Shown: piece by piece, positions 44,041 to 53,515 of the stretch | Layout: each line of letters opens with the position of its first letter | How positions within the stretch are numbered: position 1 is the stretch's first letter | Origin: Burkholderiales bacterium | Lineage (GTDB): Bacteria > Pseudomonadota > Gammaproteobacteria > Burkholderiales > Burkholderiaceae_C | NCBI GenBank assembly: GCA_017302505.1 | Contig: JAFLDH010000009.1 | Location: forward strand, 1-53,515 | Length of the DNA stretch: 53,515 bases | Reading direction: 5' to 3' | The notes under the pieces: model-generated | What the model was told of the DNA's origin: nothing | What the model saw: only the letters and a program-made list of their open reading frames with translations | The model's database searches: none | Program-made: the position numbers and the translations under genes

Positions 44041-45462
44041 ATGATCACGAACGCGCGCGAATACCAGATCACGAAGGCCCAGTGCGCAAGATTGGTGGAG
44101 GCACTGAACAGCCCTGCCCAGGCGTCCGCGGTCGCACCGAGTCCGCTGTCCGAACTCGAAAGACAAGCGCTTAAGTCGGAGGTGGACCTCTTGTCCGATC
44201 ACATTCGCGACTACGAGAATCTTTACGAGGGCCGGCTCGCACATCTGGAGGTGGAGGGCCTGGGATCACTTCCTTCGGTCTTGATCAAGGCTCGCATCGC
44301 CAGCCGTATGACCCAGAAGGAACTCGCGGAGCGACTGGGTGTGCACATGCAGCAGGTGCAGCGATACGAGGCGTCCGGCTATCGCGCGGTCAGCTTCGAG
44401 CGAATGCTCGAGATCGCGCAACTGCTTGGGGTCAAGATCAAGCAGGATGTTGTACTTGCCGAACCACTCGTGCGCCGGGCAACTACGGCACTCGAGGGCT
44501 GGGGACTCACGCGCGACTTTCTCGTTTCCAGAGGAATCGTGTCTGGCTCGGCTGCCGGCGAAGGCGTGATCGACTCTGTAGCGTCTTTCAACAGACTCCA
44601 GCACATTTTCGGCTGGTCGACGAAAGAGCTTGAAAGCCAACCGCCGCTACGGGTGTCTGCAGAGTCTATGGGCAGGCCCCTCTTCAAGTTGCCGGGGGGG
44701 CGCAGACAGGACTTTGTCCAGGCGTATTCTGCATACGCCTTCCGCGTCGCTTCCGGAGCCGCCAAGTGTGCCGCTGATCTGCCTACAGCTGCGGTGCCCA
44801 CCGATGCCGAGGACGCGAGGCGTCAGATACTTGAGCTGGGACCAATCACCCTGCAGACCGTCATCGACTGGGCGTGGAGCCTCGGGATTGCAGTGCTTCC
44901 GCTGCGAGATCGTGCGGGGTTCCATGGGGCGTTCTGGCGGATTGAGGGGCGTAATGTGATCGTACTCAAGCAGCAAACTTCGTCTTTGGATCGCTTGATG
45001 CATGACACCTTGCATGAGGTCTTTCATGCCTCGCAAGAACCCGAGCTTGCATCGAGGTCTGTGATCGATACGAGCGATCTGACCACGAGCTCAAAAGATC
45101 CCGAAGAGCAGGAAGCCAACATGTTCGCGAGCAACGTGCTGCTTGCGGGCCGCGCCAATGAGTTGGCGGAAGAGGTAGCTCGCGAGGCTGGTAATCATGG
45201 CCCGGCATTGAAGCGGGCCACTTCGATCGTAGCCCGGCGTCATGGTGTCTCCGCCGGAGCGTTGGCGAACCATCTTGCGTGGGTCCTTCAGCAACAAGCG
45301 CAGCCTTTTGACTGGTGGGGCACCGCACAGAATCTGCAGACCTTGCAGGATGGCGTTCTCGAATACGCGAGAGACATCGCGTTCGTGCGTTTGGTGCCTC
45401 CGAGAGGGTCAGACATCGATGCGGAACTTCTCTTCACCGCCCTGCGATCGGAGGATCAATGA
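44041..45462 (+). CDS. XRE regulator fused to ImmA/IrrE-type metallopeptidase
   Basis: The 473-residue protein has a helical N-terminus. An XRE helix-turn-helix follows (about 83-135: IASRMTQKELAERLGVHMQQ, then VQRYEASGYR). The C-terminal peptidase domain has the zinc motif LHEVFHA (His325, Glu326, His329) with the downstream EEQEANMFASNVL glutamate. ImmA/IrrE proteins cleave or bind repressors upon damage. This arrangement, downstream of a DUF6932 gene and overlapping it as ATGA, looks like an antitoxin and sensor. It probably binds the inverted repeat at 40744-40763. Confidence 0.85.
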   Translation: MITNAREYQITKAQCARLVEALNSPAQASAVAPSPLSELERQALKSEVDLLSDHIRDYENLYEGRLAHLEVEGLGSLPSVLIKARIASRMTQKELAERLGVHMQQVQRYEASGYRAVSFERMLEIAQLLGVKIKQDVVLAEPLVRRATTALEGWGLTRDFLVSRGIVSGSAAGEGVIDSVASFNRLQHIFGWSTKELESQPPLRVSAESMGRPLFKLPGGRRQDFVQAYSAYAFRVASGAAKCAADLPTAAVPTDAEDARRQILELGPITLQTVIDWAWSLGIAVLPLRDRAGFHGAFWRIEGRNVIVLKQQTSSLDRLMHDTLHEVFHASQEPELASRSVIDTSDLTTSSKDPEEQEANMFASNVLLAGRANELAEEVAREAGNHGPALKRATSIVARRHGVSAGALANHLAWVLQQQAQPFDWWGTAQNLQTLQDGVLEYARDIAFVRLVPPRGSDIDAELLFTALRSEDQ

Positions 45463-46031
45463 TCGCCCTTCCGACCATCACCATCAAATGCGGCCAGCCT
45501 GATTGCGACAACGGTCGCCACGCATACAACGAACGGGACTACAAGCGGCTCGGTCACGGAAGAAACCACCGTCAAGCCGGCGTGTGCAAGTGCTGCGGCG
45601 ACCAGGGCGTCGACTTCGAGCGCACTCGCGCGAGGGACGAAGGAGACATCGACTACCTCGTCTCGGCGCTCACGCGGGAGAACATTCGCCACATCTTCTG
45701 GAATCGACCTTTCAACGAAGCGTCGCTGGCCAAAGCTATTGCTTTGGGCCGAAGCGCCATCTACGCGGGGATCCCCAAAGAGCTTGCACGCACAGTGGGA
45801 CCGGTCGCCGAAGCACGCTGGGCCTTCATGCTGGTTCCGACGGATCAAGACAAGCTCCGAGATGTTGTCCAGTATGGCCAGCATGCAATGGCTGCGTGCT
45901 GTCGGCGTTGTATTCACAAGTGGCACGGCATCCCGAACAATGCCCCGCTCACACACGACCAGATCAGATATCTCAGCCAACTCGTACGCCGCTACCTCGA
46001 TCAACGGCTTCCTTCGACTATTGCGCACTAG
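45459..46031 (+). CDS. DUF4186 family protein
   Basis: The 190-residue protein has paired Cys motifs (CGQPDCDNGRHAYNER, CKCCGDQGVDFE), the DYLVSALTRENIRHIFWNRP segment and the C-terminal CCRRCIHKWHGIPNN typical of DUF4186. The Cys clusters suggest zinc binding. Its start overlaps the previous stop as ATGA. The family's function is unknown. Confidence 0.8.
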   Translation: MIALPTITIKCGQPDCDNGRHAYNERDYKRLGHGRNHRQAGVCKCCGDQGVDFERTRARDEGDIDYLVSALTRENIRHIFWNRPFNEASLAKAIALGRSAIYAGIPKELARTVGPVAEARWAFMLVPTDQDKLRDVVQYGQHAMAACCRRCIHKWHGIPNNAPLTHDQIRYLSQLVRRYLDQRLPSTIAH

Positions 46032-46045
46032 CACAGGCGAGCGAC

Positions 46046-47023
46046 ATGCCCATCGATACGGACTCTTTGTCGGACAAGTACCGCCCACTCCTGGTCGACA
46101 GTTCGAAGAAGCGCATCTTGATATCGAAGATCGAGGGGTCGGGACAGGAGGCCGATCTGACCAAGCGTCCGAACGCCTCCGGACTGGGCAGGATCCACAA
46201 TTTCCGGCGACAAGGGTCCGCTCGCTGGGTTGAGAACCCGCTTCCCATAGAGCCAGCATGCGCTTTTCTCCGGCTCGAGCGCCGCAACTCCATTACCGCC
46301 CAGGTCTTTCAGAATGCAGCGTGCAATTGGCGGTGCTGGTATTGCTACGTTCCTTTCGACATGCTGGGTGCTTTGCCGGGCAAGTCCGAGTGGGCGACGG
46401 TGGATCAGCTGGTCGACGCGTATGCGCGCCTGGAAGACCGGCCCCCCATTCTGGATCTGTCGGGAGGACAGCCGGAGCTGTCTCCGGAGTGGGTGCTCTG
46501 GACGATGTCGGCACTGGAGCGCGCAGGAATAGACAAGTCGACCTACCTCTGGTCGGACGACAACCTGTCGAACGACTATTTCTGGCGTCACCTCACCGCG
46601 CAGGAGCGCGAGCGCATCGTTGCCTATCCGGGCTACGGCAAGGTCGGCTGCTTCAAAGGGTTCGACGAATCGAGCTTTGCGTTCAATACGGAAGCTGCGA
46701 AGGACCTCTTCGATCGTCAGTTCGAGCTTTTCGATCGCTACGTCAAGGAGGGTCTTGACATCTACGCCTATGTGACCTTCACGCATCCGGACGAAGGTTC
46801 CTTGATGCCTGCGATGGAACGCTTTGTCGACCGCCTGCAGATGATCGATCACGAATTACCGGCTCGCACCATTCCCCTCGAGATATCGGCCTACGGGCCA
46901 GTTCAAGGCCGGCTGGATGACCGGCGCCGGTGGGCCATGGAGGTCGGCCAGTACCGCGCACTTGATGCATGGCAAGAGGTCCTCCTTTCGAGGCGACTCG
47001 GAAGCGGAGGGGTACATGAGTGA
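46046..47023 (+). CDS. Radical SAM enzyme
   Basis: The 325-residue protein has the CxxxCxxC cluster motif CNWRCWYC (Cys93, Cys97, Cys100) that binds the 4Fe-4S cluster and SAM. It has DLSGGQPEL as the GGE-like motif and a YLWSDDNLSND stretch. The substrate is not evident. ATG 46046 follows DUF4186 by 14 bp, and the stop overlaps the methyltransferase-like gene as GTGA. It has no SPASM domain. Its neighbours suggest a nucleic-acid or nucleotide substrate, but that is inference. Confidence 0.9.
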   Translation: MPIDTDSLSDKYRPLLVDSSKKRILISKIEGSGQEADLTKRPNASGLGRIHNFRRQGSARWVENPLPIEPACAFLRLERRNSITAQVFQNAACNWRCWYCYVPFDMLGALPGKSEWATVDQLVDAYARLEDRPPILDLSGGQPELSPEWVLWTMSALERAGIDKSTYLWSDDNLSNDYFWRHLTAQERERIVAYPGYGKVGCFKGFDESSFAFNTEAAKDLFDRQFELFDRYVKEGLDIYAYVTFTHPDEGSLMPAMERFVDRLQMIDHELPARTIPLEISAYGPVQGRLDDRRRWAMEVGQYRALDAWQEVLLSRRLGSGGVHE

Positions 47024-48267
47024 ATAGGCACACATCCGAAATCGACTTTGAGGCTCAGATCGATGGGTGGGTTCGAGATGCTGCAAGCAGGCACACATCC
47101 TTCGCCTCTCTTGTCCGCAATCTGCCAGGCGTCTATCCGGGCTTTGTTGTCGCATCGCTGCGACGCCAATCGATCGACATCGAATATGGGCGCTCGGAGC
47201 GCCTGCTGCGACTCGACGGCCCCATACCGCATCCGAAGGACGGGGATTGGCGATTTCATCCAGAGAGCTGGGGGCTCTTTTCGAAGCTCTTACTCAAGCG
47301 ACCTGCCAAGGATCTCGCCATCTTGGCCTGTCCATCGCTGGTCAAGCCTCTTGCGCCGGTGGTCGACAAGATTTCGCTCGCAGACTCTAACGTTGCCTGG
47401 CGTGACTTCCTCCCGAATCGTGGCATCGAGGTGTCCTGGGGGGACGTGTCGCTCGCGGCACAGAGATGGCCGCATCGATTCGACGCCGCCATCATGGATC
47501 CCCCCTGGTATCCGCTTGAGTTCGCCCGATTCCTGTCGATTGCTGCCGCGCTCCTGAAGCTGGATGCAACGCTGTATGTATCGTTTCCTGCGATCGGCAC
47601 GCGCCCGGGCATGGCTCGTGAGCGCACGCAGTTGATTCGGACAGCGAGACGCCTCGGACTGGAGCATGTCAGCACCCGCCGCTCCGCATTGAGGTACGCG
47701 ACACCCTATTACGAAGGGTGCGCGCTGGCTGCCGAGGGGCTGCCGGTACTCGCGGGCTGGCGCCACTCGGATCTTGTCGCCTTCCGGCGCACGTCAGACG
47801 AGTACACGCAGCAGATCGACCCTTCGGAGGACGAGCCCTGGATCCCTGTGTCGCATGGTCGCCTGCAGCTGCGCATCAAGCCTTCCGACGGACCAGCTGG
47901 CAACCCCTGCGACCCGAGGCTCATCCCGCTGGTCAAGGGTGACGTGTTGCCCTCGGTGAGCCAGCGCGATTCGCGGCGCAGGGCAGCGGCCGTGTGGACC
48001 GCGGGGAACAGAATCTTCGGGTGCGCGTCAACCGAGGCGTTTCATGAGGTGGCGGCGACAATGCAGGGGCAGAGTCCGCGGGTGTTGATTGAGGAGCTCT
48101 ACGGGCGGAGCCTGGCTGCGTCCGAGGTGCAGAACATCATCGAAACACAGGCGCAACTCACTGAACTTGAGTCGCTCGAGGCTCAAACGTACGACGACAT
48201 GCATGAAGACTTCATTGGCACACCGATTCGAGATCCGGCGCAGCCTCAAGGCCTTGCTCAAGGATGA
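47020..48267 (+). CDS. DNA/RNA methyltransferase-like protein with DPPW motif
   Basis: The 415-residue protein starts at GTG 47020. A DPPWYPLEF segment at Asp160-Trp163 is the catalytic motif IV of amino-methyltransferases acting on adenine. A SAM-binding motif I is not obvious (ILACPSLV is a weak candidate). The C-terminal 120 residues have helices that may bind the target. Whether it is an active N6-methyltransferase or a derived enzyme is open. Confidence 0.7.
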   Translation: MNRHTSEIDFEAQIDGWVRDAASRHTSFASLVRNLPGVYPGFVVASLRRQSIDIEYGRSERLLRLDGPIPHPKDGDWRFHPESWGLFSKLLLKRPAKDLAILACPSLVKPLAPVVDKISLADSNVAWRDFLPNRGIEVSWGDVSLAAQRWPHRFDAAIMDPPWYPLEFARFLSIAAALLKLDATLYVSFPAIGTRPGMARERTQLIRTARRLGLEHVSTRRSALRYATPYYEGCALAAEGLPVLAGWRHSDLVAFRRTSDEYTQQIDPSEDEPWIPVSHGRLQLRIKPSDGPAGNPCDPRLIPLVKGDVLPSVSQRDSRRRAAAVWTAGNRIFGCASTEAFHEVAATMQGQSPRVLIEELYGRSLAASEVQNIIETQAQLTELESLEAQTYDDMHEDFIGTPIRDPAQPQGLAQG

Positions 48268-48697
48268 ACCCGCGTGGCTCGAGCGTGTGAGCGGCGCCCC
48301 TCATCTCCATCTCGCTGTGCTCGTAGAGCCCTATCTCGGGTATCTGTTGACGAGAAGGAAGACCATCGAGAGTCGCTTTTCCATCACGCGCGTAGCCCCC
48401 TTTGAGACAGTTGAGAGGGGGGACGTGGTCCTGCTGAAGCGCTCGGGCGGTCCGGTGGTGGGCTTGGCTCTGGTGGGACGGACCGAGTTCGTTCATCTGG
48501 CTCCAAACACCTGGGCGTACGTGAAGTCGTTTTCCCGCGAGATCTGCGCCGATGCGGAGTTCTGGGAGAGCCGGCGAGCCAAGCGGTATGCAACCCTGAT
48601 GCAGGTTGACGACATCACTGACGTCGAGCCCTTCACGATCGACAAGGGTGATCGTCGAGCCTGGGTCGTGCTTGATCAACGGGGAACGCTGCTATGA
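48203..48697 (+). CDS. ASCH-domain protein
   Basis: The 164-residue protein contains an ASCH/PUA-like fold: HLAVLVEPYLGYLLTRRKTI with ESRFSITR, GDVVLLKRSGGPVVGLALVG. ASCH domains bind RNA or modified nucleotides. The gene starts inside the methyltransferase-like gene (overlap of 65 bp) and ends overlapping the kinase start as ATGA. Confidence 0.7.
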   Translation: MKTSLAHRFEIRRSLKALLKDEPAWLERVSGAPHLHLAVLVEPYLGYLLTRRKTIESRFSITRVAPFETVERGDVVLLKRSGGPVVGLALVGRTEFVHLAPNTWAYVKSFSREICADAEFWESRRAKRYATLMQVDDITDVEPFTIDKGDRRAWVVLDQRGTLL

Positions 48698-49239
48698 CCT
48701 TCGTCGTTGGTCTATCGGGCCACCGGGGTAGCGGGAAGACATGGCTCGCCAATGAGCTGGCAAGCACCAGGGGATTCGCGCAGGCTTCCTTTGGAGACGT
48801 TGTGCGCTCCGAAGCACTGAGACTGGGTCTGGTGCCCACGATGGAGGTATTGCAGGACCTTGGCGGTCAATTGATTCACGAGTGGGGAACCCCTGGCCTT
48901 TGCCGCCGAGCACTGAGTTCGGTCCCACCCGACAGCGACGTGGTCATCGAGGGCATACGCCACGCTGAGGTGCTTCACGCCCTTAGGAACCTTGCTGCAC
49001 CGAGACAGTTCGTGTTTGTGTTCGTGGACCTTGATGTACAAGCGCGGCGACGACGCTTGCAGGCGCGCGACGGCGACGACGGCCTGACTCGCGACGCACA
49101 CCTCGTCGAAGCTGAAGTCGATCGCCTCAAAGCTTTGGCCAATCTGGTCGTCGATGGAGCGACGCCGCAGAGCCCCGGCCTAGTCATCCAACACTTGGTA
49201 GCCCTGGATCCGTCTTGGCGCCCGTCTTTGACGAGTTAG
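48694..49239 (+). CDS. P-loop nucleotide kinase-like protein
   Basis: The 181-residue protein has a clear Walker A GHRGSGKT (residues 9-16), VVIEGIRHAEVLHAL as a DxR-like region and an RRRRLQARDGDD lid. It resembles deoxynucleotide or dephospho-CoA kinases. It closes the plus-strand operon and overlaps the opposite gene's stop by 4 bp. A role in phosphorylating a modified nucleotide would fit, but this is inference. Confidence 0.8.
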   Translation: MTFVVGLSGHRGSGKTWLANELASTRGFAQASFGDVVRSEALRLGLVPTMEVLQDLGGQLIHEWGTPGLCRRALSSVPPDSDVVIEGIRHAEVLHALRNLAAPRQFVFVFVDLDVQARRRRLQARDGDDGLTRDAHLVEAEVDRLKALANLVVDGATPQSPGLVIQHLVALDPSWRPSLTS

Positions 49240-50396
49240 GCGAAAACCTGCCGGGACACCAGATCGACTGCCCGCCTCCAGTCCTTGCCAGAGCTCGTAT
49301 CGATTTTGTAGGAGGCTCCTCTGACAAGTTCAGGGATCTCGATCTCTGTTGGGTCCTCGTGGATGACCTGTTCGACGTAGCGCTCTTCCTGGATCCGCTG
49401 ACGAACATCTTCGTCAGCGGCGCTCACTCCTATGGACATGACATCGGCTTGGACAAGCCACTGGACCGCATTTAGGACAGACCGGTGTCTCACACTGTCG
49501 ACGATCAGCGTCGTTGCAACGTGCTGATCTACTAGTTCCTGGATGCTTGTCGCCACAAAGAGCGGCGAGCTTTCCACGACCCGCTGCCCTACGCGCATCA
49601 GCAGGTCTTTGTCCGGATCACCGCTTGGTCGAACGGCTCTCGCCTTCTGCTCGACCACCTTTTTGAAGGACGCAGCAGCGACGGTGGGCAGCAAGAGACG
49701 GGACCGCTCCACGAACTCCCTAAACACCTCCTCGCGCATGCTTCCTGTCGGCCCCGTAAACACGACTACCCTGACATTGCCCAGCGGATTGGAGCTCGTT
49801 TTCAGGGTCGCGTTCAGCGATCGCCGCCACTCGGCCACAGAATGCCCGCGCCCGAACAGACGAACCTGCATGTCAAGCTCTGCGGAAGGGTTCGCCGCTA
49901 GTTGCCAGCTCGCGGCTAGTGTTCGGCGATCACTGGGCAGCGCCCATTGCATCAAGGAAACCAATCGCTGTCGTCGGCGCCCGTCGGCCGCCGACTTGAA
50001 GCGATCAAAGGCGATGCTGACCCATTGGTCCAAATACACAAACATTTCGTCCGGCGATCCGATTGCCACCTGGCCACCGTCCAATCGAAGGGTACGAACG
50101 GGCAAGGGGGGCAGTGAAGTCTGGACATGCTCCGTCTCATTCGCAAACTCGTCGCCCACCCATAGTGCGGCAGCGTTCGCAGGAGTGTCCTCGGGCAAGT
50201 CGAAGTTGACTGGCAAAGCGCTGCCGTTTCGTATCAGCTCACCCAGCGCCGGCTCGTCCATGCCGCGCGCGCGGCGCGAGGACTCTTCGCTCAGGCCGCT
50301 GACACAGAGATTGCCGCGTCCATCGCCTCGAACGATCGGCACAAGCCCGAACGACTTCGGATCCGGCCGGTCAAGAAGAGCTCGAACTTCAGTCAC
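49236..50396 (-). CDS. Unknown protein with a degenerate P-loop kinase-like C-terminus
   Basis: The 386-residue protein starts GTG 50396, 2 bp after the upstream stop. The last 190 residues resemble the kinase at 48694-49239: VVVFTGPTGSMREEVF replaces the P-loop with Arg in place of the key Lys, and LIVDSVRHRSVLNAV corresponds to VVIEGIRHAEVLHAL. The first 190 residues show no family I recognise. It may be an inactive nucleotide sensor or regulatory partner. Confidence 0.6.
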   Translation of the reverse strand: MTEVRALLDRPDPKSFGLVPIVRGDGRGNLCVSGLSEESSRRARGMDEPALGELIRNGSALPVNFDLPEDTPANAAALWVGDEFANETEHVQTSLPPLPVRTLRLDGGQVAIGSPDEMFVYLDQWVSIAFDRFKSAADGRRRQRLVSLMQWALPSDRRTLAASWQLAANPSAELDMQVRLFGRGHSVAEWRRSLNATLKTSSNPLGNVRVVVFTGPTGSMREEVFREFVERSRLLLPTVAAASFKKVVEQKARAVRPSGDPDKDLLMRVGQRVVESSPLFVATSIQELVDQHVATTLIVDSVRHRSVLNAVQWLVQADVMSIGVSAADEDVRQRIQEERYVEQVIHEDPTEIEIPELVRGASYKIDTSSGKDWRRAVDLVSRQVFA

Positions 50397-50398
50397 TT

Positions 50399-51262
50399 TT
50401 ACCGTCCCATGAATGCTCGGACGACCTTTTCTTCATCGAAATGGTGAATGCCTCGTGCACTTGCAGAGCCCACGATCACTATGATCGCCCGAAACGCCGA
50501 GGGATTCGTCCGATAGTCTGCAAGTATCGGTTTTGCCGCCTCCGGTGACAGCGCCACGGCCACGAGGTCACCCTTCTCGATCGGTGATCCGCTACGCGCC
50601 TCCCATGTCCACAGCCGCCGATCTTCGTTCGTGCCCATGCTTCGGATGAAGATGTCGCGATCATCTTTCAGGTCCTTCGATGGGGGAAGACCACGAAGAT
50701 AGTTCAGCCATCCCCGCAGTCTGCCATGGCAACGGAAGAGCTCCATTCGAAAAAGCAGACCCCAGTGCGGGACACGCCGCATCGTCAGGCGGCTCAGCAC
50801 TTCCTCGGCTCGCTCCTTCTTGCCCAGGCAACCGAACCCGCCTTTGAGTCCGACGAGGCCGCCCGTGTCGCATCGACTGACACCGAGCGGAAGGCGCCGA
50901 TACCAGCGCCCGGACAGGATCAATCCTATCCGTCCCAGGGCTGGGTGTAGATCGCCGACGTAGGCATAGACAGGGCGCACCTGCAAGCCAAGTGCAAGCT
51001 CGGCGTCGCTAACCGCCTCCACATCGGACGGTGCTCGCGCGCCAATCGCTCTGCCCGTCTTGATCAGATCCAGGAAGATGACAACAGGATCTTCAGCGGC
51101 GGTCAGCGACGGGAAGGCATGCCCATAACGGAGCCGATATGGCCAATCGGGTATCAGCTTGTCGAGCCAAGTCTTCAAGGCGCCTCCGAGAACGATTCTA
51201 GGCAAGCTTTGCCCGTGCTCCAGGCGAGCCCATTGGCGGCTTGCGGGGAGGGGGTGCGTCAT
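50399..51262 (-). CDS. Hypothetical protein
   Basis: The 287-residue soluble protein has no family I recognise. ATG 51262 begins MTHPLPASRQWARLEHGQSL; a longer start at 51325 adds an uncertain 21 residues. It is followed directly (2 bp) by the 49236-50396 gene, so they form a two-gene operon facing the radical SAM operon. Confidence 0.55.
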   Translation of the reverse strand: MTHPLPASRQWARLEHGQSLPRIVLGGALKTWLDKLIPDWPYRLRYGHAFPSLTAAEDPVVIFLDLIKTGRAIGARAPSDVEAVSDAELALGLQVRPVYAYVGDLHPALGRIGLILSGRWYRRLPLGVSRCDTGGLVGLKGGFGCLGKKERAEEVLSRLTMRRVPHWGLLFRMELFRCHGRLRGWLNYLRGLPPSKDLKDDRDIFIRSMGTNEDRRLWTWEARSGSPIEKGDLVAVALSPEAAKPILADYRTNPSAFRAIIVIVGSASARGIHHFDEEKVVRAFMGR

Positions 51263-51565
51263 ACGCCTGCGGGGACACGACGACTGCACCCACACACCCT
51301 GGGGCCAGCTGGCTGACTTCTTCATTCTTCTCCAAAACGGAGCACAGAACGAACGCCCGCGTCAGCTAAGGCTTGCGTGACACCGTGCCTGCGGCGAAGG
51401 TGGTCGAGCGCCCTAGGCAGGTGTCGCATAAGCCTCGAAGTCCTCTTGCGGCCTCGAAGCCGACGCACGACGACGCCTCTTACCGGTCTTGCTAGGAAAT
51501 CCTTTGTCGAGCGGCTGCCTCATTCTTGAGCAGCACGACAATCGAGCCATTGCTAAAAAACTGAC

Positions 51566-51600
51566 TGGAGTAGGTTTGGCAGTAGAAAATTTACTCCATG
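51566..51600. promoter_or_regulatory. TGGAGTA/TTTACTCCATG motifs near the right end
   Basis: TGGAGTA at 51566 and TTTACTCCATG at 51590-51600 repeat the motifs found before the integrase at 7063-7122. They lie 40 bases from the right att copy. Probable integrase or excisionase arm sites. Confidence 0.5.
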
Positions 51601-51639
51601 TGCCGAATGTTGAGGAGTCATGCGCCTCGCAACGCTTCC

Positions 51640-51663
51640 TTCGATTCCGCCCCAGGCCACCAG
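51640..51663 (+). repeat. att copy 3: right boundary of the island
   Basis: 24 bases identical to the end of tRNA-Phe (103-126), including CCA and the following G. It is the right junction of element 2. The match is shorter than the 48-bp copy at 6892. Confidence 0.9.
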
Positions 51664-51672
51664 ATCGCCCAG

Positions 51673-51700
51673 CGCCCAACCCTTTTCGGTTGGGCGTTTT
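51673..51700 (+). terminator. Rho-independent terminator, probably the original tRNA-Phe terminator
   Basis: CGCCCAACC and GGTTGGGCG form a perfect 9-bp stem followed by TTTT. It lies 10 bases after the att copy that marks the end of the tRNA. In the uninterrupted chromosome this would directly follow tRNA-Phe. Confidence 0.85.
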
Positions 51701-51711
51701 GCTTTGCAGCC

Positions 51712-53515
<1,804 letters not shown>

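Larger units (their letters stand above)
40766..44044 (+). pseudogene. DUF6932 family protein (nucleotidyltransferase-like), split by IS21
   Basis: The 5' part (40766-41140, 125 codons) starts MLPAFSPDGLLPPGIHVATQ and includes GCQRLWVDGSFATAK and GDWDGCWDP, the Gly-Ser plus Asp-x-Asp pattern of nucleotidyltransferase folds seen in DUF6932. The IS follows at 41141. The 3' part (43976-44044) continues in frame as FQVDKKTGLPKGVVQLNLRN and ends at TGA 44042-44044, overlapping the next gene. Removing 41141-43975 restores a 147-residue protein. It would form a toxin-antitoxin-like pair with the next gene. It is inactivated here, at least in this copy. Confidence 0.85.
6940..51639. mobile_element. 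Integrative, mobilisable genomic island (element 2)
   Basis: The island is bounded by tRNA-Phe repeats at 6892-6939 and 51640-51663, with an intact P4-type integrase just inside the left end. It carries AlpA, ParB, MobC and relaxase genes, several nuclease genes, a HipBA pair, a 20-kb block with two giant genes, and an overlapping radical SAM operon. I see a relaxase but no mating-pore or coupling-protein genes. It should therefore be mobilisable only with help, unless an oriT and a helper exist elsewhere. Internal scars (IS3 remnant, IS21 insertion, truncated MFS gene) show it was assembled stepwise. Confidence 0.8.

Noticed and set aside
46046-47023. Radical SAM gene as a prokaryotic viperin
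   Set aside because: The motif is CNWRCWYC rather than the viperin-type CNYKCGFC, and flanking conserved viperin segments are not visible, although a nucleotide kinase lies nearby.

Overview
The window is high-GC DNA whose proteins look betaproteobacterial, most likely Burkholderiales. It carries a polyhydroxyalkanoate granule-type protein and AlpA, ParB, MobC and relaxase modules of the kind seen in that order. No species can be named from the sequence alone. The whole window is organised around a tRNA-Phe gene (50-125) used as an integration site. The 3' part of that tRNA recurs at 6892-6939 (48 bp) and again at 51640-51663 (24 bp). The stretch between is therefore best read as two tandem integrated elements. 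A strong hairpin just after the last copy (51673-51700) is probably the tRNA's original terminator, now displaced by about 51.5 kb.

Element 1 (about 127-6891) is small and decaying. It holds a frameshifted DUF4145 gene, C-terminal scraps of a phage-type integrase, a lipoprotein operon, an alpha/beta-hydrolase-like lipoprotein and a membrane protein. Element 2 (about 6940-51639) starts with an apparently intact P4-type tyrosine integrase. Matching TTTACTCCATG motifs lie near both of its ends.

Element 2 has three cargo blocks. Block A (8.8-29.4 kb) is the most unusual. Two giant plus-strand genes (2083 and 1670 aa, no family recognised) converge on a minus-strand series running from a subtilisin-like S8 protease through a small protein, a DNA/RNA non-specific nuclease, an exported membrane protein, a protein with 14-residue repeats, a three-helix membrane protein and two paralogous six-cysteine proteins to a cysteine-amidase-like protein. 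An IS3 remnant and a fragment of a second copy of giant 2 lie between the two arms. Block B (29.4-40.5 kb) carries a truncated MFS transporter, AlpA, ParB, MobC and a relaxase, then HipBA, a PHA protein, a NYN protein, an Mrr-like membrane nuclease, three HNH endonuclease genes (one with an in-frame stop) and a HIT protein. This looks like a mobilisable defence island.

Block C (40.7-51.3 kb) is a tightly overlapping operon: DUF6932, HTH-ImmA/IrrE, DUF4186, radical SAM, DPPW methyltransferase-like, ASCH and a P-loop kinase. It faces two unknown convergent genes. The first gene is split by a 2.8-kb IS21-family insertion with a 6-bp target duplication; removing the insertion restores the frame exactly. 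Blocks A and C are the best candidates for undescribed systems. The chromosome resumes after 51663 with a hybrid sensor kinase that runs off the window.
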